Part shown: piece after piece, positions 42,626 through 55,000 of the stretch
Layout of the letters: the number at the start of each line of letters is the position of its first letter
How positions within the stretch are numbered: position 1 is the first letter of the stretch
Assembly: GCA_905221605.1 (NCBI GenBank)
Contig: CAJNDS010000366.1
Coordinates: 92,086 to 156,085, forward strand
Length of the DNA: 64,000 nucleotides
Direction of reading: 5' to 3'
Source: Symbiodinium natans
Lineage: Eukaryota; Sar; Dinophyceae; Suessiales; Symbiodiniaceae
The notes under the pieces: model-generated
What the model was told of the DNA's origin: nothing
What the model saw: the letters and a program-made list of their open reading frames with translations, nothing else
The model's database searches: none
Translations under genes and position numbers: made by a program

Positions 42626-43403
42626 GCAACCGACAAGAGGTCAACCTCAGTGTGCTGAGGGGTTTCCTTCGCTGCAATGGCAAGCGGCGGTCGTCGTGAT
42701 AGCAAAGAATGAAGCTTCTTCAAACCGTGAGGCCTGGGTCGTGCTTCTGCTTCCATGGAGTCCTGGAGAGGGAGGGAGAGAGAGATGACTTCAACGCTGG
42801 GAAGACCGTCTAGTGCGAGCGGAAGGGTATGCTCTGAATAGGGCTTTACACGCGTTGCTGCTACGCGTGCGATGCAGGTACGAGCAAGCCGGGCCCGTGC
42901 TGATCGGGCATTTTCTGAGCCGAAGGCTTCTGCATGCCATTGGATCATCAGTCTTCCTGAGGCCTTCCTGACCGAAACGGCGCTTGTGCAGCTGGCCTCA
43001 GAAGGCTTGCATGCACAAGCAGCGGTCGCTTAGGCAAGTTTTCGTTCCAGTCCTGGAGTGAACACTGTCCACGTCCTTTTGTCGCCTTGCTCGAGGTTTG
43101 GCCGCAGCCTTCATGCACACCGTTGCACTCCCTTTCCCCTGCCTGTTGCGTTTTAGGTTTTGGCCCTGCCGATTTCTGTGCCCCCGGTGGTTCAGTTTGT
43201 CCAGCCCGAAGCTTCAAGGAGCCATGGCAGAGACGGCCAGCGAGCCTTGGTCGCCTTGGCCGCGGTGGTCCCACGTCCCAGGGTGTTCAAAGGGGGTCCC
43301 CACTTAGGCTGCAATTCCTGCCACCCTTCAAGCCTTAAGGAGCTCAGAGTCTCACAAGAGACAGCTTGATATGACCTCTTGAGTCATCTACGAATAGGTT
43401 TGC

Positions 43404-43735
43404 CGGGTATGCATAGTAGTCGCCACTACAGAAACAAGGGGTCCCATGTTGGCACACACCCCAGCTTTGTGCGAACATGGGGAAGCCACGGTTTCCGGAA
43501 CATGTGCTCTTCAACGCAGCGGCCCGGTGTTCCAAGCAGGCTCAGTCTACGAGCAACTCGCAAGACCATGCATTTCACACCAAGTTCTGGTTGAATCGAC
43601 TGCACCCGAGTCTCCGCTGGTTACCTGATCATGTGCAGCCATGGGGCCGGAGCTTGAAGAGAAAAGGGTTGTTACAACTGGTTTTGTACTTCAAGCCTTA
43701 AGGCGCTTAGAGTCTCACAAGGAACAGCTTGAGAT
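43404..43735 (+). repeat. Extra tandem copy in unit B
   Basis: A stretch starting ATGCATAGTAGTCGCCAC is repeated at about 43739 (ATGCATAGTAGTCACCAC); unit A has it once, at 22487. This copy carries the frame at 43477-43701. Confidence 0.75.
43477..43701 (+). CDS. FPEHVLF frame, first copy in unit B
   Basis: A 74-codon frame reading GKPRFPEHVLFNAAARCSKQ and containing KFWLNRLHPSLRWLPDHV. The second copy at about 44060-44362 keeps the same frame; the unit A copy near 22,840 is broken by one extra A. Two intact copies hint at former coding function, but no family was recognised. Confidence 0.3.
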   Translation: MGKPRFPEHVLFNAAARCSKQAQSTSNSQDHAFHTKFWLNRLHPSLRWLPDHVQPWGRSLKRKGLLQLVLYFKP

Positions 43736-44059
43736 GACTATGCATAGTAGTCACCACTATAGAAACAAGGGGTCCCATGTTGGCACATATGGCACATACC
43801 CCAGCTTTGTGCATAGGTCTCAGGTACTGATGGTCAAGTATCGCTCTCCATTTACGGGTTATTGGGTGGCGAGCCCTCAGGCTCTGGTAAGGCTAGCAGG
43901 ACCCTCAATGCTCAACAACGACTTTTCTTTCTTCGCCTGCGCATCCTGGCAATGCCCAAACGTGAGTATGACAGTTTTCAGGAACGTCAGGCACTGGCAG
44001 CTTCAATCTGCAGCTCCATTCTTCCGTAACACCTTTCGTTTTTTTGGGGGTGGGGGAAT

Positions 44060-44362
44060 AAGCACTGGACATGGGGGAAGCTACGGTTTCCGGAACATGT
44101 GCTCTTCAACGCAGCGGCCCGGTGTTCCAAGGAGGCTCAGTCTGCGAGCAACTCGCAAGACCATGCATTGCACATCAAGTTCTGGTTGAATCGACTGCGC
44201 CCGAGTCTCCGCTGGTTACCTGATCATGTGCAGCCATGGGACCGAAGCTTGAAGAGAAAAGGGTTGTTACAAGGGGTTTACAAAACTGTCTTCTTGGAAT
44301 TTGTTTATTTTAAACCCTCGTCCGGATCGGCTCCGACATGCTCCGACCTCTCAACAGGCTGA
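44060..44362 (+). CDS. FPEHVLF frame, second copy in unit B
   Basis: Reads GKLRFPEHVLFNAAARCSKE and HIKFWLNRLRPSLRWLPDHV, open to TAG 44360-44362. It starts without an obvious ATG in the conserved part, so it would be an internal exon if it is real. Confidence 0.3.
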   Translation, partial: KHWTWGKLRFPEHVLFNAAARCSKEAQSASNSQDHALHIKFWLNRLRPSLRWLPDHVQPWDRSLKRKGLLQGVYKTVFLEFVYFKPSSGSAPTCSDLSTG

Positions 44363-44985
44363 AAGCAGCCGCTCTCTCGGGAGAAGTATCCTGCAGCAAA
44401 ACAGCCTGAATTGTCAAGAAAGAACCAAAATGTTAAACAAAAGTCAAATCTCACCAGAGTGGCCGCCGCTCTGGGAGTTGCACTTGCAGCCAAACTGTCG
44501 GAACTCAGGTGCGATGCACGTGCTGACTTTGACACAAGACGAAGAAGCATGGTGACCGAAGCCTGGTGACCCTTTATTTTGGCTCGGAAGCCATCTCGAC
44601 CTGTACCGAAGTCGCACCAAGTGTGCAAAAAGTGTTTCAAGGTGTCTAGACCCCTATGCAAAAGCATAAGAACATCCACCTGTGTGGTCTCTGCAGTCTC
44701 AGTCGGTGCGCGTTGGTGCGGTCCACAGTCCCAGAGGCCAGGCAAAGGCCGCAACAGATCGCGCATCTCAGAGAGTTCCTTCGGATGGCCGTGTGGGAGT
44801 GCTTTAGGTGACGGCCGCAGGACGAGTGAGTTGCGGATCACGCCCTCATCGTTTTGCAGCCTGTTCTTCTTGGAGATGCTTCGAACCTCGTGAGATCGGG
44901 GTGTAGCAACGTCAATAGCAAGCAAGCATTCCTGCAAACTCCAACTGGTAAGGGTCTGCTTGATGTCGTTGGTGCTATGGGCGCA
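44363..44985. other. Unit B block with opposing long frames
   Basis: A 235-codon frame on the - strand (45012-44305) and a 104-codon frame on + (44579-44893) overlap. Both have partial counterparts in unit A at 23237-23800. Neither has a recognised domain, so no gene is called. Confidence 0.45.
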
Positions 44986-45714
44986 CATTCCGATTGCAAT
45001 GCATGTCCCCAAGTCCCCAGCGAACCGGGGCCCTGGCTGCGAGCCAGAAGTTCAGGGTGTGTCGCAAGCCCGGGGGGGCCTTTGTGCGACATAGGGTTCG
45101 TAGCGAAGTCGTTCGCGTTGCGTCAGCCTCTCTCCGCAACAAGCCGAAGGAGGTCTCCAAGACATGCGTAGGCAACAAGGGCACAGGAAGATGAGCAGGC
45201 AGGGGGGTGAATGCAGCGACAGCCGCTTCAGAATCGACGTACTTGGCCTTCTGGCGCACAACCAGTTTCGTCCCCAATGTTCCTTCAGATGCTCATGGCT
45301 CTGGCAGAGTTCAGTTCTGGCCCGTGGTCTCGAGCCGGCATGGATGATTTTATTCAGGGTTCTGGATTTCAGGGCCCGAACGGTGTAGCCGCACAAAGCC
45401 ACTCAAGAGTTCAGGGGTTCATGCGGAAGCCATGGCTCAAGACTCGTTTTTGCGAGTTCTTGACATCGGTTCGCATGCCTGGGCTGCACAGCAGAATACA
45501 CCAGACAATTTCTTTCCAGATCCTACCGCGCTCTCCCGCACTTCTTCATCCCCAACAGTTCTGCAGTGCATCCGCGCATGCAAGGCTGCCTGCGCATGCG
45601 ACCTGCAACGTGCCACGCCGGAAATGTGCTTGCCTCACACAGAGGCCAGGCCAATCAGCAACTGAGTTAGACGGCCTTGGCCCCCAGCACCTAGCGCTGG
45701 CTGCCCAAGCTATG
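44986..45714 (+). repeat. Tandem pair T1, unit B
   Basis: The counterpart of 23694-24409, with the same start and end words. It lacks the 51-bp internal duplication seen in A. Confidence 0.85.
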
Positions 45715-45868
45715 CTTTTCCTTCACCGTCGGGATGCGTTGCTGGTCTTGGCAATGGCAGTGGTCAGAAGCAGGGCAACTGAGATACTCTCCTGCAGTTC
45801 TCAGCCTTTGAGAAGGCTTCAAACTGGCGGTTTGTGCATGGCTTTCTTTCTTGGTCGCTCACCTGCCG

Positions 45869-46447
45869 CATTCCGATTGCATGGCATGTCCCCAAGTCCC
45901 GGCGAACCGGGGCCCTGGCTGCGAGCCAGAAGTTCAGGGTGTGTCGCAGGCCCGGGGGGCCTTTGTGCGACATAGGGTTCGTAGCGAAGTCGTTCGCGTT
46001 GTGTCAGCCCCTCTCCGCAACAAGCCGAAGGAGGTCTCCAAGACATGCGTAGGCAACAAGGGCACAGGAAGATGAGCAGGGAGGGGGGTGGATGCAGCGA
46101 CGGCCGCGGCATAATCGACGTACCCCTACTTCTGGCGCAAAGCCGGTTTCGTCCTCAATGTTCCTTCAGATCATGGCTCTGGCAGCGCTCAGTTCTGGCC
46201 TGTGGTCTCGAGCCGGCAAGGGTGATTTTATTCAGGGTTGTGGACTTCAGGGCCCGAACGGTGTAGCCGCCCAAAGCCACTCAAGAGTTCAGGGGTGCAT
46301 GCGGCAGCCGTGGCTCAAGACTCGTTTTTGCGAGTTCTTGACATCGGTTCACATGCCCGGGCTGCACACCAGACAATTTCTTCCCAGATCCAATCAGCGA
46401 CTGAGTTAGACGGCCTTGGCCCCCAGCACCCAGCTGCCCAAGCTCTG
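45869..46447 (+). repeat. Tandem pair T2, unit B
   Basis: The counterpart of 24562-25136. It is followed by a telomere-like patch at 46468-46489. Confidence 0.85.
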
Positions 46448-46467
46448 CGGTCTGGGCCGACAATTCT

Positions 46468-47784
46468 TTTAACCCTTAAACTCCTAAACCCGAAATCTTA
46501 CACCTCACCCCGCAGCAATTTAGCAATCGAAGGCTTCGACGATACTCAGCTGTTGCCTGCGGTTGGGAGGGACCCGGGAGCTAACTGCTGGTGACACGTA
46601 AGCAGCGCACGACCCAGGCCTTTTGACCAAGCCTCGTTTTGCCTCGTTGAGGAAGCAGCTGGGATGTTAAGGTCATGCAACTTCATGCACTTCCACCCAA
46701 GTTGCCTACCAGGATGCCCTTCATCCTTTGCCGAACGCCACTTGCGATCTCCACTTTAAAAGGCTGTTGGGGGCTGCAGGGTAGCTGCGAGGAAATGAAA
46801 GCTTAACGTCAGATGGCTCATGTGTTTCGTTTTCAACTGTCTGCTGAATTATTGAACCCTTTGACGGCCGAGCAACCAGTCTGCTGGAACAAGAATTCTC
46901 GTGGGCTGTGGACGCGGAAACTTCATCTCAAGTTTCAGGGTTTCATGTGGGCTTTAAGAATTGGCGCCCGGAGAATTCTCGGAACCGAAGCCAGGGCTGA
47001 GCTGCGAGGAATGTAAGGTGTCATTGACATTCGGAGCCGAAGAACTCGTGCAGTTACTCTGATGACTGCATCTCGGCTCCAAGAACCATATCACGCATGG
47101 GCGACCCAAAGCAGGTGCTTGTGAACATCTGCAAGCTACGTTTGGCCGGCCATTGGCTGCAGGGAACTAGAGCCGAGGCCAACTTTTTAGACAGCTCTGT
47201 CAGGCCGGGCTTAAGGGGGGATACTGGGAGGTGGTGCCCATGCAGCTGCTCCTCGCAGGCCTCGGGTCAAAGTCTTCAGAGTTGTTGAAGGTATTGGGGT
47301 TACTGGGTTATCAGGTCGCTGTATTCCTCTTTTTGGGTCCACAACAGATGCCCAGTGCCAACCTATCAGGCCCCCTGCCTTCACAGCAACCGTGTTGCAG
47401 GAGGTGGCGACACGAGTTGACCCCCGACTTTTCACCGTTCATCTCGATCAGGCTGTTCTTTCATCTTCAAAGAAGTCCTGAATAGCAGCGCGCAATTCCT
47501 CGGTAGGCCCCCTTGCAGGCTGAGCAAGGTGCAGTTCACGAAAAGTCAACCGAGGGGAAAGTACTTTTGGGTCTGTCACAATTCCGACAATGTAGTCAGC
47601 CGCTCTCATGCGATTTGTTGGTGGCTCGAACGAGGAGACGTGAACGAGTCTCTGAGCTTTGACTGTGAGTTGCTTGACGCACTCACGCTGCCAGAAGAAA
47701 TGGCGGGTGCGGTGCTCAGACTCCACACAACATACCGGAGTCGTCGGTGTCACCCATCTACAAGTTGGACAGTTTGGCTTAGCG
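46468..47784 (+). other. Unit B block between T2 and R1
   Basis: The counterpart of 25163-26444, with the same frame at 46813-47016 and the same telomere-like start. I see no supported gene. Confidence 0.45.
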
Positions 47785-49840
47785 GCTTCGCGTTTCGACT
47801 AGCCAGGTAAGTGGTTGTCCCTGACAAGCCCAGGCATCAGGGCTTCGGGATGCCGTGATCGTGTGAGATTCCAGCCTTGCAGCCGCATCGCCGGCGTCCA
47901 CCACATGCCTGCGCCCTTGGTCCATGGCCCACGAAAACGATCTCGGGCTGCCCCTGCAGCGTGTGCAGCATGTGCAGCCACCTGCACACTCGCACCGACC
48001 CGCACCGCACCACACCGCACCTACTTGTCCTCAGCAGTAGGAGCTCAGCGCCCAGAGTAACTGTTGTTTGTAGATCGGCATTTTTATTCTCGCACCACCC
48101 TCAGAAGTAGGCGTGGCCCAGCTTTGTGGATCTTTGTGGAGGTCCTCGGACCTTGCTCTGTTCCCGCACGGCACAGACCACGCTAAGCTGTTGTCTGGCC
48201 CAAGGGACCCGCCCAAATAGCAACCGGCATGCGAACTTTCCTTAGACAAAGTTCGTTTAAACCCGCCGGCCTTCGTGGAACCCTGGCGCCTTCGTCGAAC
48301 CTTCCCCCTCTTCGTCGAGGCTTGTTTGGGGTCAGCGTTCGTCGCCCCCGCGGGGGGCAAGTTGAGAGGTGCGAAGTGCAGAGCATCAGGCTCGGCAAGC
48401 GCGGCTTCGTAAACCCTTATCTTTCCGTCGTCGAAGTCGCCTGACTTCGCCGAGGTTCGTTTTGGAGGTTTTGGGCTTACAAGGCTCGTTCAAGGTCGGC
48501 TGGGGGTACGCCTTTTTTGGGGGTCCATTTTGTTCGGCCCCTATGTTGCCCCTTCGGCCTGGCAGGAGAGTGCTTCCTTCCTCAACTCTGCAGCTTGTTC
48601 CCAAGCTTTCACAGGCAGCTGGTGGGCTTATGTGGGCTTCCCCTGAACTTCCGCCCGTGCATGCAGTGCCATTGCATCAGGTTCTCTTCCCAGCAACGTT
48701 GCGCGATCCGTGTGCGTCTGCTCCACACACCTCCGGCAGGCCCCGCGCTGGTCTGCCTTGCCTAGGACGCCTTGTCTAGGACCCCTCGGATCCCAGGAAG
48801 GTGCACAGGTCACCTGATCATCCTAAACTCACCTCCAAAGTTGACATGGTGACGGTGGCTTCCACTCGAGTGGCCTTGCGGCGGCAAACGCCTCGGGCGA
48901 GCTGAGCAAAGCCGGGTCGGCCTCGCTGGCCGTGTCGGCCGTGCTGGCCGTGTCGGCCGTGTCCTTCTTGACCTCACCTCAGCTCCCAGTCTTGACCTGT
49001 TCTTGACCTCTTCTTGACCTCTTCTTGACCCATGGTGCCGGTGGCAGCTTTCACCGCGTCGAGCGGCATCTACGGAATCCACGGCCCTGCGCAAGTCCTC
49101 CTCTCTCTGATGTTTACACGCGTGTGGGCCGAAGAGGTTCGATGTGTTCAAGCAGCCGTGCAGATGCACCCCGATAGCACCGGAATCATGGTTCTGTTTC
49201 TTCCCCTCTTGCTCGTGTGGTCATTCCTCAAGATGTGGTGATGCGCAGAGCTCGCCAGCGAAGCAGCACACACTTCGGCAGGGCACAGGGATGAAGAGGT
49301 CGACCGCCCTCTGTGAGGTGGTCAGCCAAGGGCCCCAGTACCCGCGTGGCCCACGCGTGGGGCTCAACGAAGGCCGGCGCCGCTGGCCTATCCACAGCAG
49401 CTGGCAACGCGCGAACGCAGCGCCGTGCGCCCCAAGAACTGGAAGGCCAGGACTTGACATGACTTGACTTAGAGAGGATGCCTTGGACAACGTTGAGCAC
49501 ACTCCCATGATCGGATGGCGCCAAGACGCACCACGGCCTCGCCCACCGCTCCCCTTGCTCCGTGGCTTCGTGACTTCCGTCAACTCGAAGTTGGGCATTG
49601 TGCTCCTGCCGTTCCCGCCTTGCCCCGGCCACCGCCCACCTCACTTACCATCCTTTCTAGAAGCCTCGCAGCTTGCGAGGAGCAGGTGCAATGATCCCGC
49701 TTGCGAATGCCGATGCCTCGCGGCCCAGCGCAGCGCCGGAGGCGTTTCGTGGCGCTTGCACAACCCGCCCCCCAGACCAGTTGACAACTAAGAGACTACC
49801 ATGATGTTCAAGGGAGTGTGAAGATGGCTGGGCTGTAGTC
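47785..49840 (+). repeat. Nested repeat R1, unit B
   Basis: The left half (to about 48,845) matches unit A R1, including the 355-bp insert, with no differences seen by eye over 48059-48920. The right half (about 48,850-49,780) is nearly identical to unit B R2 instead. Confidence 0.9.
48194..48548 (+). mobile_element. 355-bp insert in R1 (unit B)
   Basis: The same length, position and GTTG flanks (48190-48193 and 48545-48548) as 26915-27269. It is absent from both R2 copies. Confidence 0.55.
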
Positions 49841-52194
49841 TGTTGGGAGTCCTTGTTGCGTCTTCGGGCTTTGCCAGCGCCACTTAAGGCTTCTGCTTTG
49901 CTCCTTTCGCTCATTTCGCAGTTGCCAGCATACCCGCAGGTTGGGTAGTGTCTTGACTTTGCAGCAGCCTACGCGTGTGGACTACTACACACCTTTCACA
50001 GCATGACCACGTGTGGAGTTGTGGCAAGACACCCCAAGAAGCAGAGGATGCAGGACGACTTCGAAGGTGGTACTGCCATAGTCAGGGTAGTCCTCGAGCT
50101 GTTAGCCTCAAGAGCATGAAACATGCGCCGTGACTGCCCCATGCCGCGTTTCTACGATTGCAGGCATGCGAAGCCGCAAAGGCTTCAAAGTGTTTTGTGG
50201 AGTCCATTGAAAAAGTGCGTGCCCCTGAGAGTCCTTCTCCAAAGGAGCGATCTCCAGTTTGTCTCAGGTGTGGGTTTAAGGCGATGTAAGTGGTGAGTGG
50301 CAAGTCTGACAATTGAAAGCTTGATAGGAAAGGTGTTGGCCCGCCCTCGTAGGCGGCTGTCGCCTGATAGCCTCAAATTCCTTTGGTGAGTTGTTGTCGA
50401 CACAAGTGAGACGCCCGGCTTCGCATCAGAGGAGAGCCCAGAAATAAGGAGTCCTCCGTGTTGTCTCCGTTGTTCTCTCCATTGTTCTTCCGTTACCCAT
50501 GTTACCCCTCCATCCCGGACCAGTTTTCTAGGCGGCCCCACGAGCTTCGACTCCTCAGGTCGACACCTTCCTGTCCTGGCCTTTCAGGCCTGTCAACCGC
50601 AACGGAGAAGGGCCAACCATGATTAGGCAAAGCTGCTGCGGCGCGGTTGGCCTTTCAGAAGTATCGCTGACGTCCCAAAACCTTGGAGCACTTCAGGCAG
50701 GGAGCTTGAGCTCTTGGTGTTGGCCGTCGGTCGCGCCTTCATTCTCTCTTTTGTTGAGGGAAAGCCCCCATGCAACGCCTCAAAAAGGCCATAAACTGAA
50801 GATCCGACTTCAACAGCAGCCTTGTGGGTGACTTCGAGTGCCCTTCTGCGACGCAACGTGAGTCAATGTGTAAAGATGAGGTCGCTCGCGAAGACTTAGG
50901 GAGTTCACACGGGAAGCTCCGCCCTTGTTCCTGCAAGCTCATACGCAGCACACCCAGGGCATGTTGCGCAGGCGCGAGCCACGGTTCCGCCAGTCCTTCT
51001 GCACTCCCTTGCAGAGAAGCGGCAAAGTGACACCGGAAGTATGGTTCTGTTTCTTCCGCTCTTGTCATGGGACATTGGGTCATTCCTCAAGATGTCGTGA
51101 TGCGCAGAGCTCGCCAGCGAAGCAGCACACACTTCGGCGGGCACGGGGATGAAGAGTTCGCCCGCCCTTTGCAAGGCGGTTAGTCAAAAGTCGCTCGGGC
51201 CACGCGGGCCATGCGTGGGGCTCATCGAAGGCTGGCGCCCGTGTCTTTTATCCACAGCGCCGCGGCTGCCAGCGCGGGGATTCAGTGCCACGCGCCAAGA
51301 GCTGGAGTGCCGCGACTTGGCCTAGAGAGGCTGCCGTGGAGATCTTGGAAGTTTTCCGATCGGACGTGAGTCCCACGACGCGGTGGGCGAACCTTCGGGG
51401 TCTCGATGGCCCTCCAGCGCGATGCGTTCTTTGCTTTCACTTCTTGGTTCGTCGCGAAGCAAATCAACCACAAAGGCGCGCGCCGACTTGGCGAAACGGA
51501 TTCCGAAGCTGCCACGAATAAGCTGTGCTTATCAGTGACTAATGAGGTATCAGTTGGACTCCAGATCTTATGCATATAGGCACGCGGAGATGAGATCCCT
51601 ACATCGAAGGAAGGGCATCATTAACGTTGTGTCTGACCGGACATAGACTTGCTTCATCCTGGACTCAGTTTCAGAGTTCCGGAGCGTTTCAGACTGTTAA
51701 TTAGGCGTCAATCGCTTTCAGTTGATACGTGTCGGCAGCTTCCGTCCACAGGACGTGTGCGCCACGTGCAGCGTCACGGTGAAGAAGAACATGGAAAATT
51801 GTTTCGCAGTTGCCGCGAGTACTGTCATATGTCACATGGTAGTGGCAGCAGAGATTGCAGAAAGGCGGTAACCAGGCGGAGGCCGAGGCTATCATTTTTG
51901 AATATTCTTGCAAAAAACAAAACCAAGAGTCAGGATGCCAAAAAGGGCCCCTTGCCTTGCCATTGGGTTTCAACAACCATGGCACGGCGAGGTAAAGCAA
52001 AACCCAGCCAGGGTTGTGCCTCTGAGCTTCTTGGTGTGATTTCTATTTCGCATGAGGAGAAGCGCGTTCATCTTTGGAAGTATGCTTGTGGGGACCACAA
52101 TGAGGCCCGAATGGAGCAACTTAACTTTGCTCAGCTCGGTTAGGAAGCATTAGGAAGAGTTTAGGCTTCCAGGGGCTTTAGGTCGTTGGAGCCA
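49841..52194 (+). other. Unit B block between R1 and R2
   Basis: The counterpart of 28541-30834, with the partial R copy at 51025-51290 and the SISHEEKRVHLW frame ending at 52143. Several indels of 10-50 bp distinguish it from A. I see no supported gene. Confidence 0.45.
51025..51290 (+). repeat. Third, partial R-repeat copy (unit B)
   Basis: The counterpart of 29686-29940, with the same internal matches to R1/R2. Confidence 0.8.
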
Positions 52195-53930
52195 AGGGTA
52201 TCGACTGGCCAGGCAGGTGCTTGCCGTCGTCCCTGGCTAGCGTCCAGACGTCGGCATCAGGGTTTAGGGATGCCATGATCGCTTCGAGATTCGAGCCATG
52301 CGGCCACGTCGCCCGCGTCCACCACACGGCTGCACCCTTGGTCTGTGGCCCAATGTGCTCGTGCTTTTGCCGCTTCTGCCGCTCGTGCCAGCCAGGAAAA
52401 GAGCATTCGTGAGAACCGAACTTTGAGCGAGGTGCTTGGCCCTGCCTTCGGAGTGAGGCAAGTGCGGATCTAGGCTATGCGATACATGTGACGTGGATGT
52501 GACAGAAGTATGACGTAGGCTTTTGGCCTGAGCCCCGCGCACCCACTAAACCAAGAAAGCGATTTCGGGCTGCCCGTGCAGCGCGTGCAGCGTGTGGCAC
52601 CTGCACGGCACAGACCACGCTAAGCTGTTGCCTCTTCGGCCTGGCAGGAGAGCGCTTCCTTCCTCAACTCTGCAGCTTGTTCCCAAGCTTTCACAGGCAT
52701 CTGGGGGGCTTATGTGGGCTTCCCCTGAACTTCCGCCCATGCATGCAGTGCCATTGCATCAGGTTCTCTTCCCGACAGCGCTGCGCGATGTTGTGCGGCC
52801 ACGGCGCCCGCGTGCGTCTGCTCCACACACCTCCGGCAGGCCACGGGCTGGTCTGCCTTGCCTAGGACGCCTTGCCTAGGACCCCTCGGATCCCAGGAAG
52901 GTGCGCAGGTCGCCTGATCATCCTAAACTCACCTCCAAAGTTGACACGGTGACGGTGGCTTCCACTCGAGTGGCCTTGCGGCGGCAAACGCCTCGGGCGA
53001 GCTGAGCAAAGCCGGGTCGGCCTCGCTGGCCGTGTCGGCCGTGTCGGCCGTGTCCTTCTTGACCTCACCTCAGCTCCCAGTCTTGACCTGTTCTTGACCT
53101 CTTCTTGACCTCTTCTTGACCCATGGTGCCGGTGGCAGCTTTCACCGCGTCGAGCGGCATCTACGGAATCCACGGCCCTGCGCAAGTCCTCCTCTCTCTG
53201 ATGTTTACACGCGTGTGGGCCGAAGAGGTTCGATGTGTTCAAGCAGCCGTGCAGATGCACCCCGATAGCACCGGAATCATGGTTCTGTTTCTTCCCCTCT
53301 TGCTCGTGTGGTCATTCCTCAAGATGTGGTGATGCGCAGAGCTCGCCAGCGAAGCAGCACACACTTCGGCAGGGCACAGGGATGAAGAGGTCGACCGCCC
53401 TCTGTGAGGTGGTCAGCCAAGGGCCCCAGTACCCGCGTGGCCCACGCGTGGGGCTCAACGAAGGCCGGCGCCGCTGGCCTATCCACAGCAGCTGGCAACG
53501 CGCGAACGCAGCGCCGTGCGCCCCAAGAACTGGAAGGCCAGGACTTGACATGACTTGACTTAGAGAGGATGCCTTGGACAACGTTGAGCACACTCCCATG
53601 ATCGGATGGCGCCAAGACGCACCACGGCCTCGCCCACCGCTCCCCTTGCTCCGTGGCTTCGTGACTTCCGTCAACTCGAAGTTGGGCATTGTGCTCCTGC
53701 CGTTCCCGCCTTGCCCCGGCCACCGCCCACCTCACTTACCATCCTTTCTAGAAGCCTCGCAGCTTGCGAGGAGCAGGTGCAATGATCCCGCTTGCGAATG
53801 CCGATGCCTCGCGGCCCAGCGCAGCGCCGGAGGCGTTTCGTGGCGCTTGCACAACCCGCCCCCCACACCAGTCGACAACTAAGAGACTACCATGATCTTC
53901 AAAAGGGTGTGGAGATGGCTTGGCTACAAC
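52195..53930 (+). repeat. Nested repeat R2, unit B
   Basis: The left part and the last 60 bp resemble unit A R2; the middle (about 52,950-53,870) is nearly identical to unit B R1. It lacks the 355-bp insert. Confidence 0.9.
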
Positions 53931-55000
53931 TACCAGTGATTGCGATCGACACCGGCAGAGCCACTGCTAAACAGTCTAGTATGTAAACCTTCGGCGATTA
54001 TTGAAGCCTTGTACTTGTAGCCATCAGCGAATCAGAGCGATTTCCGTGATTTTCCAACCTGCACAGCTGCAGCTGGAAAGAATCACAGTTTTGCCGACAC
54101 CTAGTTGAGGTTGTGCACCGGGTGTTTTGGGGATAAGGAGAAAGCCGGCCTTGTCCGATCGGGCTCTTTACTTACAAGTCATGAGATCCTTTGAACGCGA
54201 CGCGGACTGGGGAAAGACAAGAAGAAACCTATGGCTTTGTACCGGAAGGAAGCTTGGAGACGCCAACATGCTTGAAGATGTGTAGTGCTCTGAGAAAATC
54301 AAAAAACGAGTTGGTCCAAGGGGCACCCAAGGTGCCATGTGAGTGGCACACTAGGTCATTGGCTACGTACGGCACCCACGCCCTGCTCTCTTTGTGAACG
54401 ACTCTCACTTGCCGTGCGCACTCGGCTTTCCGTTCGCCTGGGCTTCACGCCCAAAAGGCCAAGGGGGGGGGGTGGGGGGCGGGGGCAAGAGAGGCCGGGG
54501 GCGAGGCGAACACTGCACGAACAGCTTCGGCACTGGGCTAAGATGCCACATCCTGCCACATCCTGCCACATCCTGCCACATCCTCGGTTTCGCTTTCCGA
54601 ATGCCACACTGTCCACACGGTTGCCTGTTGAATGTCTTGTGCAGCAGTGCGCCGCCTTCATCCAACTGATGTCCTGCAGAGATGGGCCACTTGCAGGCTG
54701 CTGCCATTGTGCTGGATCTTGGCCCCAGCGCTTTCGTCGCGCTTTCAGAGCGGCACGTTTGCCCATTTCCCGGCCCATCATGCCTCCAATTTTGCAATCA
54801 TCATCAGCAACAGTTCCACACCCCCGTGTTGCGGTCACGATCTCCATCACCACCTGCTGTCAACTGCTCCAAGCTAGCCCATGTTTCCATTGTTCACACT
54901 CTGCTTGGACTTGAAATCTGCATGATCATTCACTTCTCTGTGGACGCAGCCCAATGCAATGGACCTTCGTAGTCCAGGCACTGCATTGGCATTCCGAAGT
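53931..55000 (+). other. Unit B block left of the inversion
   Basis: The counterpart of 32571-33394, plus about 100 bp near 54,016-54,120 absent in A, then a B-specific join near 54,925. TGCCACATCC is repeated four times near 54,546-54,585. I see no supported gene. Confidence 0.45.

Noticed and set aside
44305-45012. A 235-codon frame on - in unit B
   Set aside because: Only partly kept in unit A, overlapped by + strand frames that are equally open, and no domain seen. Too uncertain to call.
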